Part shown: piece after piece, positions 22,162 to 33,892 of the stretch
How the letters are laid out: the number at the start of each line of letters is the position of its first letter
Numbering within the stretch: position 1 is the first letter of the stretch
Notes under the pieces: model-generated
What the model saw: only the letters and a program-made list of their open reading frames with translations
Database searches by the model: none
Told to the model about the DNA's origin: nothing
NCBI RefSeq assembly: GCF_036884655.1
Contig: NC_088345.1
Span: forward strand, 26,701,501-26,765,500
Origin: Musa acuminata AAA Group
Lineage: Eukaryota; Streptophyta; Magnoliopsida; Zingiberales; Musaceae
Reading direction: 5' to 3'
Length of the DNA stretch: 64,000 nucleotides
Position numbers and translations under genes: made by a program

Positions 22162-23745
22162 ATGGCTTACTCCGGCATGCAAGAGGGTCATTCTATCACA
22201 CGTCCACCTATGTTTAATGGGTCGGATTACACGTATTGGAAGACTCGGATGAGGATCTTCCTCATTTCTATGGATTTCGAGCTTTGGACTATTGTTGAAA
22301 ACGGATTTCAAAAATCTTCTCTTCCGATGAGCGAATGGAATGAATCGGAGAAGAAGGTTTTTGCTTTAAATGTAAAGGCTATGAATGCCTTGTTTTGTGC
22401 ACTAGACAAAAATGAATTTAATCGTGTTTCAATTTGTGATTCGGCTTTTGATATTTGGAGAACTCTTGAGGTCACTCATGAAGGCACTAGCCGAGTGAAA
22501 GAGTCTAAAATCAACATTCTTGTGCACTCTTACGAACTTTTCCGAATGAAACCAAGTGAGTCCATCGGAGACATGTACACCCGGTTTACGGATGTCATCA
22601 ATGGACTCAAAGCTCTTGGTAAAGATTTTACTAACTTTGAACTAGTAACTAAAATCTTAAGATCCCTCCCTAAAAGTTGGGATCCAAAAGTTACGACCAT
22701 TCAAGAGGCCAAAGACCTTAAAACATTCCCTCTTGAAGAACTCATTGGGTCTCTAATGACCTATGAAATGACATGTCAAGCTCATGACGAGCTCGAGAAC
22801 CCCCTTCCAAAGAACAGGAAGGATATGGCACTCAAATCACAAGAAGACCACTTGAAAGGAACATCAAGTGATGAGGACAGTGACAATGACATTGCACTTT
22901 TGACTCAAAAATTTAAAAAATATTTAAGGAAGAACAAATTTAAAAATAATACAAAAAATAAATTTGAACAAAAGAAGGACCAAGTGATTTGCTATGAATG
23001 CAAAAAACCGGGACACTACAAGAACGATTGCTCTCAAGCCAAAAAGAGAACACCAAAGAAGAAGGCGCTCAAGGCAACATGGGATGATTCAAGCACGTCC
23101 GAAGAAGAGGAGTCCAACACCGAGCAAGTTGCTCACTACGCCCTAATGGCCTTCGAAGAAGAGGTAACGGATTTAATTAATGCAGATTTACCTTATCATG
23201 ATTTATTATATGCCTTTCATGAGTTATTTGATGAATGTAAGACAATTAGTAGAAAATACAAATTGATAAAAAAGGAGCATGATAGTCTTACGTGTGCTTT
23301 TGATAAATTAAAAACTAAATATCATGATAGTCTAGCTCCATGTGCTAAATGCCATGATTTAGAAACTCTCCAAAATGAGAATTTAGTACTTAAGGACACC
23401 TTGAAGAAATTCGAGGTCGGTAGCAAGTCCTTAAACATGATCCTTACAAATAAGGGTCACGTTCCTAAAAGGAGTGGAATCGGATTTGTGAGAAGTACTC
23501 ACCAAAATCCAACCACCTTCATTAAAGGTCCTATCTTACATGTTCAACACCAAAGCAATTGCAACTTTTGTTGCAAATATGGACATATAACTTACCAATG
23601 TCCATTCAAGAAAATTAGTCCGAACAAATTGATTTGGGTTCCTAAAGGAACCATAATCAAGTCTATGCAACATGATAAACAAGTTAGATTAGTTTTTGAG
23701 GCACCCAAAAGCAAATGGGTACCTAAAAATAATTCCTTCTTGTAG
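22162..23745 (+). CDS. gag: Sirevirus Gag of element A
   Basis: 527 codons, ATG in GAGAGATGG, ending at TAG 23743-23745. Residues 1-220 form the copia capsid core (FNGSDYTYWKTRMRIFL, ELWTIVENGF, MYTRFTDVINGLK, EELIGSLMTYEMT). A basic/acidic stretch follows with SSDEDSDND. A first CCHC knuckle (CYECKKPGHYKNDC) is near residue 277; the region around residues 350-430 is heptad-like and probably coiled coil; a second CCHC knuckle (CNFCCKYGHITYQC) is near residue 467. It would assemble the particle and bind element RNA. The frame is intact. The TAG is in the same frame as pol and is also present in E, so read-through is possible. It differs from the short Gag of B and I, which lacks both knuckles. 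Confidence 0.93.
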   Translation: MAYSGMQEGHSITRPPMFNGSDYTYWKTRMRIFLISMDFELWTIVENGFQKSSLPMSEWNESEKKVFALNVKAMNALFCALDKNEFNRVSICDSAFDIWRTLEVTHEGTSRVKESKINILVHSYELFRMKPSESIGDMYTRFTDVINGLKALGKDFTNFELVTKILRSLPKSWDPKVTTIQEAKDLKTFPLEELIGSLMTYEMTCQAHDELENPLPKNRKDMALKSQEDHLKGTSSDEDSDNDIALLTQKFKKYLRKNKFKNNTKNKFEQKKDQVICYECKKPGHYKNDCSQAKKRTPKKKALKATWDDSSTSEEEESNTEQVAHYALMAFEEEVTDLINADLPYHDLLYAFHELFDECKTISRKYKLIKKEHDSLTCAFDKLKTKYHDSLAPCAKCHDLETLQNENLVLKDTLKKFEVGSKSLNMILTNKGHVPKRSGIGFVRSTHQNPTTFIKGPILHVQHQSNCNFCCKYGHITYQCPFKKISPNKLIWVPKGTIIKSMQHDKQVRLVFEAPKSKWVPKNNSFL

Positions 23746-26700
23746 AAACATACACCATCACATGCTAGGAGCAAGAGATGGTATCTTGATAGTGGATGCT
23801 CAAGGCATATGACCGGAGATCCATCCCAATTCACCAAGCTCACTAGCATGGACGAAGGCTATGTCACCTTCGGAGACAACAACAAAGGCAAAATCATTGG
23901 CAAGGTAACCATAGGTAACAAATCAAGTTTTTCCATTGATGATGTGTTACTAGTTGATGGATTAAAACATAATCTATTGAGCATTAGTCAATTATGCGAT
24001 AAAGGTTATATCGTTAGATTTGAATCAAATATGTGCATTATTGAAAAACCAAATCATAACATGACTATGATTGCTTTAAAACAAAATAATGTCTACACCA
24101 TCAATCTTGATGAACTAAGTAATGAAATGTGTTTCTCCGCCATAAATGATGATGCTTGGCTTTGGCATAGGAGATTAGGCCATGCAAGCATGAAAACAAT
24201 ATCTAAAATCTCATCTCAAGAACTAGTACGAGGGATTCCTAATATGAAGTTTATTAAGGATAAGGTATGTGATGCATGTCAACTAGGGAAACAAATAAAA
24301 ACAAGCTTCAAACCAAAAAATCAAATTAGCACCACTAGACCGTTACAATTGATCCATTTGGACTTATTTGGACCAATTGATACAACAAGTCTAGGTGGAA
24401 GCAAATATGCTTTTGTGATTGTGGACGACTACTCTAGATACACTTGGACCTATTTTTTAACTCACAAAAGTGATTGTTTCAAGTATTTCTCTAAATTTTG
24501 TAAACTCACTCAAAACGAAAAAGGTTTCATGATTTCATCAATACGAAGTGATCATGGTGGCGAATTTCAAAACCATGACTTTCAAAATTTTTGTGAAGTT
24601 AATGGATACAATCATAACTTCTCCACTCCGAGAAATCCCCAACAAAATGGAGTAGTTGAAAGAAAAAATAGAAACCTACAAGAAATGGCAAGAACTACGT
24701 TAAATGAACATAGTTTACCTAAGTATTTTTGGGCCGAAGCCGTAAATACGGCTTGCTACATCATGAATAGAGTCCTAATAAGACCTTCCTTATAAAAAAC
24801 TCCCTATGAATTATGGAATAACAAAAAACCAAATATTTCCTATTTTAAAGTTTTCGGTTGTAAATGCTTTATTTTAAATGAAAGGGATGCCTTAGGAAAA
24901 TTTGATGCAAAATCCGATGAAGGCATCTTTCTTTGTTACTCTTCCGTTTCGAAAGCTTTTCGGGTTTTTAATAAAAGAACCTTAGTAATTGAAGAGTTTA
25001 TTCATGTAGTTTTTAATGAAGTCTCAAATTTTAAGAAAAATGATTTTGATGATGATCTTGGTTTTGATAATTTGAATTTAAATGAACCCCCTCCTCAAAA
25101 TAGCAACTTGGATGCACCTTCTTCTAAAATTTCCTTGCCTAAGGAATGGAAGTATATAGATGCTCATCCAAAGGAGCTAATTATAGGGGATACATCTAAA
25201 GGGGTTCAAACTTGTTCCTCTTTCAAGAATTTTTGTGCTAATGCCGCCTTCCTCTCTAAAATCGAACCTAAGTGCATTGACGAGGCCATAAAAGATGATT
25301 TTTGGGTTATTGCAATGCAAGAGGAATTGAATCAATTTGAGAGGAATAAGGTGTGAGAGCTTGTTCCTAGACCTAGTGACCATTTAGTCATTGGTACTAA
25401 GTGGGTCTTTAGAAACAAGCAAGACGAAAATGGTATCGTGGTTAGAAACAAGGCTAGAATAGTGGCCAAAGGTTTCAACCAAGAAGAAGGTATCGATTAT
25501 GAAGAAACCTTCACTCCCGTGGCTCGATTAGAAGCCATAAGGATGCTCCTTGCCTATGCTAGTAGTTATAATTTTAAACTATTTCAAATGGATGTCAAAA
25601 GTGCCTTCTTGAATGGTTTTATTTCCGAAGAAGTATATGTCGAACAACCTCCCGGATTTGAAAATACTCTTTTTCCTAATCATGTATTCAAATTGACTAA
25701 GGCTCTCTATGGCTTGAAACAAGCTCCTAGAGCTTGGTATGAAAGGCTTAGTTCCTTTCTTATTTTAAATAATTTTACCAAAGGCAAGGTTGATACTACA
25801 TTGTTTATTAAACATTTTGAAAATAATTTTCTTATTGTGCAAATTTATGTTGACGATATTATTTTTGGCTCTTCGGATGAATCACTATGTGAATCATTTG
25901 CCAAATCTATGAGTCATGAATTCGAAATAAGTTTAATGGGGGAATTAACTTTCTTTTTAGGATTACAAATCAAACAACTTAAGGATGGTATATTTCTTAA
26001 CCAATCTAAATATACGTTAGAATTGTTAAAATGATTTAACATGGATAATTCAAAAGCAATAAACACCCCTATGAGTACTGCGACTAAGTTAGATATGGAT
26101 GAAAATAGTGAAAATTTCGATCAAAAAACATATAGGGGTATGATAGGTAGTCTACTCTACCTTACCGCGACTAGACCAGATATCATGTTTAGTGTAGGAC
26201 TTTGTGCTAGGTTTCAATCAAATCCTAAATTATCTCATCTTAAAAGTGTTAAAAGAATTTTTAGGTATCTTAAAGGAACTCCAATTTTAGGTTTATGGTA
26301 TCCAAAATCCGAAAAATTTGATTTAATGGCTTATGCGGATGCCGATTTTGGCGGATGTAGGATAGATAGAAAAAGTACATCCGGAACATGCCAATTTTTA
26401 GGACATGCACTTGTTTCTTGGACTTCCAAGAAACAAAATTCAGTTGCACTATCTACGGCGGAAGCTGAGTACATTGCTGCAAGTGCATGCTGTGCACAAG
26501 TTGTTTGGATGAAAAACACATTAGAAGACTATGGAATTCACTTTAAAAATATTCCCATAAAATGTGATAATACTAGTGCCATATGTCTTACTAAAAATCC
26601 GATTCAGCATTCTAGAACTAAGCACATCGACGTTAGGCATCATTTCATACGCGATCATGTCCTTAACAATAATGTTGTTCTAGAATTCATTGACACAAAG

Positions 26701-26790
26701 CATCAATTAGCAGATATATTCACAAAAGCCTTGAATGAAGACCAATTTGAATTCATTAGAAGGGAATTAGGTATGTTAAATTGTCCCTAA
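23746..26790 (+). pseudogene. pol: Sirevirus Pol (PR-INT-RT-RNaseH) of A, three stops
   Basis: Same frame as gag. Protease WYLDSGC (D-S-G) near residue 14. Integrase zinc motif WHRRLGHA...CDACQLGKQ, catalytic residues in LIHLDLFGP, SIRSDHGGEF and NPQQNGVVERK. RT with [39 protein letters not shown] and YVDDIIFGS (YVDD at 25846-25857). RNase H with YADADFGGC, AEAEYIAAS, HIDVRHHFIRD, ending FIRRELGMLNCP-stop. No frameshift. Stops at 24793-24795 (AAA to TAA), 25354-25356 (TGG to TGA) and 26032-26034 (AGA to TGA) are not shared with E, so they are decay, not design. All catalytic residues I can identify are kept. Confidence 0.94.
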
Positions 26791-27779
26791 ACAATAAACT
26801 TGTTTGATTGGATTTTCCGTAAAGTTTTTCATCTTCTTTCCATCTCTCGGTGAATCTAATCATTCTCCTTCAAATTCCATATGACATGTTGTGAAATCTC
26901 GAAATCAACTTTGATAACTTGATTATGAATTTCAAGTTACTGATTTGATTTAAATAAGTTTCATCTAAATCATAATCTTGATCTTGCAAAATTGGAATCA
27001 CAAATAATATCTTTTGGCATTCATGAATTGATACTTACAAATATGAAAGTATTGGCATTCATGACTTGAATTTGAGATTTTAATGAATTTAACAATTTGA
27101 ATGAGTTTGTACTCGAATTATGATCTTGACTTCGTGAAATTACTATTTGAATTTTTATCCCAATCTCTCTCTTGTACATCTACAATTTATGTTATTTATA
27201 GAAAGAAGAGATTAGATAATATGAATGCATGCTTAATTTTCCTCTAAAATGAACTCTGCGTAAATATTTTTTTTTTTGCATACTTAATTTTCAATGATAA
27301 AATCGTTGTATGACAAAATATGTGCTTCAAGTCTCATTTCCCTTTTTGTTGATGACAAAGGGGGAGAAAAGTGATGACTTATATCATTCTTAATAGCATG
27401 ACAAAATATGAATTGCAAAATCTTTGAGAAAAGTAATCGATCGATGATTGTCTTATATGCCTTGCAAAATCCTTGAAAATATCGTAAGATTGATTGATCA
27501 TATTGAATGCATGTCTAAAATGTATAATCATGAAATTCATGTTGAAAATCTTTTGTCATAGTAAAATTTGTCTCTTATCTTTCGACTTGAAAAAGATTTT
27601 CATCGAAGTTTCGCATTTACATTATACTTAATGAGAACAACGATAAGTTCTACGGTTAGAACTTATCGGTTTATGCTTGAATTCAATGGGATGGAATTCA
27701 AGTGCTTTATCTTCTCATAATATGGCATATAGATAGGGGGAGTTATGTTTAACTCCGTCATCAATTGATTGTCATCATC
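26791..27779 (+). other. Non-coding 3' region of A
   Basis: About 1 kb, AT-rich, no env-like frame. Contains a decoy PPT ACAAAGGGGGAGAAAAG (about 27355) preceded by TTTTTGTTGATG, then ATAGATAGGGGGAGTT (about 27730). A short hairpin GGAGTTA / TAACTCC lies at 27739-27745 and 27750-27756. Confidence 0.8.
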
Positions 27780-27793
27780 AAAAAGGGGGAGAT
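27780..27793 (+). other. Polypurine tract of A
   Basis: AAAAAGGGGGAGAT immediately before the 3' LTR. Plus-strand primer site. Enclosed by the conserved hairpin 27760-27830. Confidence 0.92.
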
Positions 27794-29036
27794 TGTTGAA
27801 TCTCAGATTTTGATGATAAAATCAATTGATGGGTTATTTGATCTAATCCATATTATTGAGTTAAGTATGTAGGATTAACTACGATAACTAGAAAACATAA
27901 AGCAAGAATACCAGAGTCAAGTTCGATGGACGTTTAAGAGTCCGAAGAATCGTCGGAGATGCTGCCAGAACCAACCGAGAAGAAATCGGGAACCTGTCGG
28001 AATTTTCGGAAGTTCACCAAAGAGATCGTCGGAGGTTCACGGAGATCACCGAGAAGGCTCGGCTACTCATTAAAGTCATCACAAGTTCGGGAGCTTGATG
28101 GGAGTCCTTCGGAATAAAGTTCGTCGGAAAGCTCGTCGAAACAAGACTCGACGTTCGCGGTTGAAAGCTTGTTTAGGATATGTTTTTTTGTTATGTAGTT
28201 CACTTGTAATTAGGATTAGGATTAAGAGATAATCCTATATCCTGGTTAGGGGCCAATTAGGCCCAAGTTCGGACTAGTTTAGGGCAAGATTGAAGCCCAA
28301 CTAGTGGGCTGAAAACACTGTAGTTGGGCTGAAAACACTGTAGGCGGTAGCACCGCCTGGGCTGGGCGGTAGCACCGCTTGGGCTGGGTGGTGGCACCGC
28401 CCAGCACTGTCAACGTTTGACAGTTACAGGCGGTGGCACCGCCACTGACAAGCGGTGGCACCGCCAGCATCGGGAACCCAAAGAGAATTCAAATTTTGGA
28501 GCCCAAATTTGAATCCTCTTGAGGCCTATAAATACCCCTCAAATCTCAGCTGAGATTACAACTTTTGAGCAGCAATTGATTGAGAGAAAGCTCTTAGAAA
28601 AGGTCTTAGAAAAGGTCTTAGAAAGTCTAGTTTTCAATTTGCTAGTGTTCACCTCATTCCTTCTCGAAAATCTGTAAGAGAGTTAACCGCTTGTAAAGAG
28701 TTGTAAGAGGGGTATTTGCCCTTCCATTTCAAGAGAGTTGCTAGTGGAAGGTGGGAGCCTCATCGAAGAGGGGCCTCGCAAGTGGAGTAGGTCATTTGAC
28801 CGAACCACTCCAAAATCGGCATGATCTCTGGTTTGCATTTCATTACTGCATTTATCTTTCTGCAAACCTTTACTTTGCTAAGTTCACTGCCCTCATCTTA
28901 TTACGTACGCTTTCAACGCAATTAAGACGATTTCATACGAAACATTATTTTTATCGTACGAAAGATTTTCTAAAACCGAAGTTTTAATCCGTTGCACTAA
29001 TTCACCCCCCCTCTTAGTGCTGCTCCGATCCTAACA
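27794..29036 (+). repeat. 3' LTR of A
   Basis: 1243 bp, TGTTGAATCTCAG to GATCCTAACA. TATAAATA at 28527-28534, U3 array 28343-28465. Carries the empty site that L occupies in the 5' LTR. Confidence 0.95.
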
Positions 29037-29466
29037 TGTGCCGGAGTTAAGATCGAGATCTCATTGGGAGTTCGAGAGTTCAATGAACGTCTGGACGTTC
29101 GTCGGAAGTTCTGCCGGAATCAACAAAAAAGTCTAGGAGCTTGCCAAAGAAGCTCATCGAAACTCGCCAAGAAGATCGTTGTTAAGTCCAAGAGCTTGCC
29201 AGGAGTCCATCAGAACAATGCCGAAAGTTCGTCGGATGTTCGCCGGAAGTACGCCGGAAGCTTGACGGAAGAGCAATTGACGCACTGGAACAAGCAGCAT
29301 TGTAATCATGTCTTAGTTATCATAGTTAGAGCATAAATTAAGCTAGGATTGGAAAGTGATCCCACTAACTTAATTAGGGGCCAATTAGGGCTGAATTGGG
29401 CTGAATTGAGCACCCAATTCAGCCCCTGAATTCCTGGCCGGCGGTGGCACCGCCCTAGGATTTCTA

Positions 29467-31070
29467 TGTTAGGAAATTTGGGGGCGACATCACATACACA
29501 GTAGAAGAACAAGAAAACAAAATCCCCTATTCCCAAATAGATGTTCATCATCATGCAAAGATTGGTGCACAAAATCCGTGAAACTTAAAACTACGTATAG
29601 AGTATATTGTGTTACATAGGGAGATCGTATATCTCTAAATCCTTGCGGATCTCTAGGAGAGGGTGAAGGAGGTCAAGCACCCTCCTCTCTAGCGGTGGTC
29701 CACATAACAGGGTTGCGATGACACTCCTCAAAACTCCATGCTTGCTTTGAGGTGGAGAGGGGGAGGAGAATAGGAGAGGCAAGCAAAGGCTCTAGCCTAT
29801 GAGGCTCTAAATCCCTCCTATTTATAGAGGTCCCTTGTCAAAACCTAATGGATCCTCCCCTAGTGGGTATTAGATCTGCATCCAATTACCCAAGCCTTTT
29901 AGATTAGTGAATCTTTATCCAATAATCTATCATGGGCTCTTATTGGATCTCGTCCATGGGATCCAATAATTCAGGAGCTTATTGGATATCCAATAATATA
30001 AGGGCTCCGACGGATATCTCATATCCAAACCTCTACTCATCGCAATGCCTATCATATGTGTGTGACCCTCTAGGTCCAATATCGAGCTGGCCGTGAGTCA
30101 TACCTGTTAGAACTCCTTCTAACTTAGTGAATTATTATCTTTATAATAATTCACTCGACTCATCGACTACGGACGTACTAGGCCACTACGCCGTAGTCCC
30201 CAGACGATACAGGGGAATCCAATCCATTGGACCTATCTATCCTTAGTTACCGTATACCTATAGTCCCTCATCTATTTAATATCCCAAAGACCGTATATCG
30301 AGTATGGTGCTGTCAGACCCATACGGTTTCTACTCGAGTCTCGCTCTAATCGGATTCTCCCGAAGAACTCTTTCTCTCTCAACCGGAATGATCCTGACTA
30401 GGGATTTGTCTAAGCAAGAACACATGGGATATTCCTCTTATGATGCCAAGAGTGGATGATCCTCTACCGACACTCAATAGCCCTCGTAAGGTTGACTACC
30501 ACTCCCAATGACCAACTGTAATAGATCTGAGATATCCAAACCTATAAGTCTGGTATCAAAGAGTGGAGCACTCATATAGGACATCCTTGGTATCTCAAGT
30601 CTAAGGATCAGATACACCGCTAGGACTATAGAATTGTTGTCTAACAATAAGGCATCATCAACCATCCAGTATTCCATAAGCGGATCAATCAGTGAACTTA
30701 TTCTCCAATGAGCACTTGTATTATAACCCTAGTGTCCCAACATGAGCAGCTATAAGACCAGTTGCATCAATCATATGGACGGGTATACAGCACACCAATC
30801 TGTCCGGTTATCACAATGTCCCTCTCGAATAACCTATGACCGGGATTATTTATGATTTGTGTTTAAAGGTAAATCGATCTTATTATTGTGATCTCATCAC
30901 GATCCGATTCCCATTGCATAGATCCAAGGACATCACAATATATATATGCATATATTAATAGTTAATATAAAGTGATAAATGCCAAAATATAATAAGCAAA
31001 AAAAAATTCCGTGTCAAGTCACATATGCCATCACTCATGTGATTGGCTTGCTGGGCACCTATAACTAGCA
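29467..31070 (-). mobile_element. Solo LTR D (Angela-like, C/F family)
   Basis: 1604 bp, plus-strand ends TGTTAGGAAATTTGG and AACTAGCA; on the minus strand it starts TGCTAGTTATAGGTGCC, the same start as the 3' LTR of C at 41048. Exact duplication TTCTA at 29462-29466 and 31071-31075. Inserted in the 3' LTR of E. The minus strand contains no gene. Confidence 0.95.
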
Positions 31071-32754
31071 TTCTAGGCAGTGGTACCACCCAGACAGGGT
31101 AGTGGTACCACTGGCAGTTATTACTGCTAGCGGTGGTACCGCCCCTATCACGTGGTGGTATCGCTAGAGCTCGGTCTCGAGCTCTGTCAAGCGATGGTAC
31201 AACCGCCAAGTAATGGTGGTGGTACCATCAGGACCCTAGAAATCTGGGATTAGACATTTTTTATCTCTATTTTTGAAGTCATTGGGGCCTATAAAAATCC
31301 TACCATTTTCTAGATGAAAGGGCACGAAAGCATTGAGATAATCTTGAGTTATTTGGGTGTAAAAGTATTGTAAACAAGTGCTAGAGTTCTCCTTCTCCCT
31401 TTCTAAGTTTTGAGATCATTCAAGAGAGGTGTGAGACTCGTAAGGGTTCTCTCCTAAACCCATAAATAGGAGAAAGCGCTGTAAGAGGTGGTTGGTCTTT
31501 GCTTATTGAAGGAAGGCCTTTAGTAAATACCAGTGATTTCGACGGAGGAGGAATCCGAAAGTGGATGTAGGTCACAAAGACCAAACCACTCTAAATTCTA
31601 GTTTGCTTTTAAATTTGTGCAAGTTTCATTACTTCAAGTTATATTACCTTCTTACTGCCTTCTCTACACTCACATACGCTTTCAAGTTAAACTCCTTTTG
31701 AAACGATTTTTGTCGGAAACGATTTCTACTGCACTAATTCACCCCCCCTCTTAGTGCCGCTCTTGATCCTAATAAGAAAGACTAAGTATCTTTTACCGGT
31801 ACATGGAGGTCGTAGCCTCTATTGAATCTCGTATTTTGATGATGAAACTACTTGATATATGTTTATGATTTAATCTGCGTTTTGAGTGACGCAGGATGCT
31901 TCGATCAGGATGAGACAATTAAAGCAGGAAAATCATGTTGTGCCGAAGGAACATGTCAGAAGATTGGATGTCGGGCCGGTGGATCGGTCGGCGTATCGAC
32001 AGAAGGCTTCGGGCCGTGGACTCGGGCATTCGGCCAAGAAGAGCGGGTATTGTGCCAAGGATATCGGAGTTGCGGAGTCAACTGGCCGATTGGGCAATAG
32101 GCTGCAGGAGAGGACGATGCGCCGAAGAATCGGACGAAGCGTCGAGAGACCAATGACATGTCGGACAACATGGTTAATTACTTAGGATTAATTGTCTCGA
32201 TCGAAGTTTTGTTTTGTTGTGCAGGATTAACTATGATAACAATGAAGACATAAAGCGAAACAAAGTGTCGGAGTCAAGCGCGAAGGATTTGTTGCGAGTT
32301 CGAGAGTTCGACGGAAGTCCGAAGGTTCGTCGGGAATGCTACCGGAACTAGCCGAGAATGAGTTGGGAGCTTGCCGAAGGGTTTTTCGGAAGCTCGCCGG
32401 AAGGTTCGTTGGAAGTTCACGGAGCTCGTCGAGAAAGATCGGAGCTTGCCGACGAAGCTCGTTGAAACTCGCTAAGATCAAATCGTGAAGTCTAGGAGCT
32501 TGCCGGGAGTCCGCAGAATGGTTTCCGAGAGTTCATCGGAAGACCGCCGGAAGTTTGCCGGAAGCTCGCCAGAAGAAGTCTTGACTTGCGGACTTTGTAA
32601 TAGCTTAGAAAATGTCTTTAAATTCATAGTTAGCACGTTAATTAGGGTTAGGATTAGGTGTTAATCCCATAACCCAAGTAGGGGCCAATTAGGCCCAAGT
32701 TCGGACTGGTTTGGACCAAGTTTGGAGCCAAACCAAGTGAGCTGGAATAGTGAA

Positions 32755-33284
32755 AGAGGTGCAACCGCCCCAGCCAAGAGGTGCAACCGCCCAGGCTATG
32801 TCTCCCAGCGAGATTGGGCGGTGCAACCGCCCCAGCCAAGAGGTGCAACCGCCCAGGGCTCAGTCTCCAAGCGAGACTGGGCGGTGCAACCTCCTCTGTC
32901 AAGAGGTAGCACCGCCAGAGCTCAAGTTTCGAGCTCTGCCAAGAGGTGCAACCACCGAGCTCGGTCTTCAAGCTCTGGCAGAGAGGTGCAACCTCTTTGG
33001 ACAGGTGATGCATCGCCTGAGCTTGGTCTTCGAGCTCTGGCAGAGAGGTGCAACCACCTCTGGCAGAGAGGTGCAACCACCTCTGGCAGAGAGGTGCATC
33101 AGCCTGAGCTCAGTTTCGAGCTCTGCCAGGTGATGCAACCACCGAGCTCAGACTTCGAGCTCTGCCAGGCGATGCAACCACTGAGCTCAGTCTTCGAGCT
33201 CTGGCAGAGAGGTGCAATCGCCTGAGCTCAGTCTTCGAGCTCTGCCAGGCGGTGCCACCTCTCCAGTCAAGAGGTGCAACCGCC
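32755..33284 (+). promoter_or_regulatory. U3 inverted-repeat array of B 5' LTR
   Basis: Repeated AGAGGTGCAACCGCC, GGCGGTGCAACCGCC and GAGCTC palindromes, as in L and in the 3' LTR (38986-39493). Ends 60 bp before the TATA box. Confidence 0.8.
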
Positions 33285-33344
33285 TGATCCCGGAATTCCG
33301 GGATTTGATCGTTTTGAGCTCCAAATTTGAATTGGGTTGGGGCC

Positions 33345-33352
33345 TATAAATA
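33345..33352 (+). promoter_or_regulatory. TATA box of B 5' LTR
   Basis: TATAAATA in GGGGCCTATAAATACCC; likely start of element transcription about 30 bp downstream. Confidence 0.75.
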
Positions 33353-33892
33353 CCCTACCCATTCAACACTGAAAGGAAAAAGATCCACACCGAATTCTTG
33401 ATCTTTTCAGTGATTCTAAGAGCTCAAATTTGTGTAAAGTCCTAAAGTTCTCCTCCTTCTGTTCTTTAAGTCTTGAATTGTAAAGAGAGGAGAGAAAGGA
33501 TCTGTAAAGGTTGTCTCCTAAGCCTGTCAAAAGGAGAGAAACTGTAAAAGGGCAGTTAGCCTTCGCCCATTGAAGGAAGGCAGCTAGTTGACGTCGGTGA
33601 CCTCGTCGGAGGAGGAAGCCAAAAGTGGAGTAGGTCAAGACTGACCGAACCACTCTAAATCTCTGGTTTGCTTTTACCTTGAGCACTTTATCATTACTGC
33701 AAACCTCCTACATTGCTACTGCCCTCTGCGCCTTTACGAACGAGTTTCTAAGCTCTGATCTTTCAGAATCTGCATTCAAACGTAAATCGTGTTTTCATAC
33801 GATCTTCACACTGCAGTTTACGCTTACATTCGGATTCCATTTATAACTGCAAATTGCTTTCTACGTAAAACGCTTTTCAAGGTTCAAAACTG

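Larger units (their letters stand above)
18443..29036 (+). mobile_element. Element A: full-length Sirevirus with gag-pol
   Basis: 5' LTR 18443-22109 (split by solo LTR L), PBS, gag, pol, 1-kb non-coding region, PPT and 3' LTR 27794-29036. Exact 5-bp target duplication TGTGC at 18438-18442 and 29037-29041, inside the 3' LTR of E. Without L the element is about 8.2 kb. Gag and pol share one frame from 22162 to 26790, broken only by the border TAG and three point-mutation stops, so A is the best preserved autonomous-type element here. Confidence 0.95.
6153..31774 (+). mobile_element. Element E: Sirevirus (SIRE/Maximus), decayed, carries G2, A and D
   Basis: Own parts: 5' LTR 6153-7412, PBS 7415-7426, gag 7463-8807, pol 8808-8976 and 14345-17205, non-coding 17206-18310, PPT 18311-18323, and 3' LTR 18324-18442 plus 29042-29466 plus 31076-31774. 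The rejoined 3' LTR is 1243 bp against 1260 bp for the 5' LTR. It is inserted into element C; flanks are AGAAG (6148-6152) and AGAAA (31775-31779), a 5-bp target duplication with one mismatch. Stops and frameshifts throughout pol show an old copy. It has the gag-pol order and multiple PPT-like tracts typical of Sireviruses. Confidence 0.92.
18324..31774 (+). repeat. 3' LTR of E, split by A and D
   Basis: Pieces 18324-18442, 29042-29466 and 31076-31774 rejoin to a 1243-bp LTR matching 6153-7412. The terminal CCTAACA is changed to CCTAATA at 31768-31774. Confidence 0.92.

Noticed and set aside
24793..26034. Stops in A pol as programmed recoding
   Set aside because: The three stops are single-base changes at Lys, Trp and Arg codons and are not shared with E.
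26791..27779. Possible env-like gene after pol in A
   Set aside because: Some Sireviruses have one, but here all frames are short and AT-rich; none supported.
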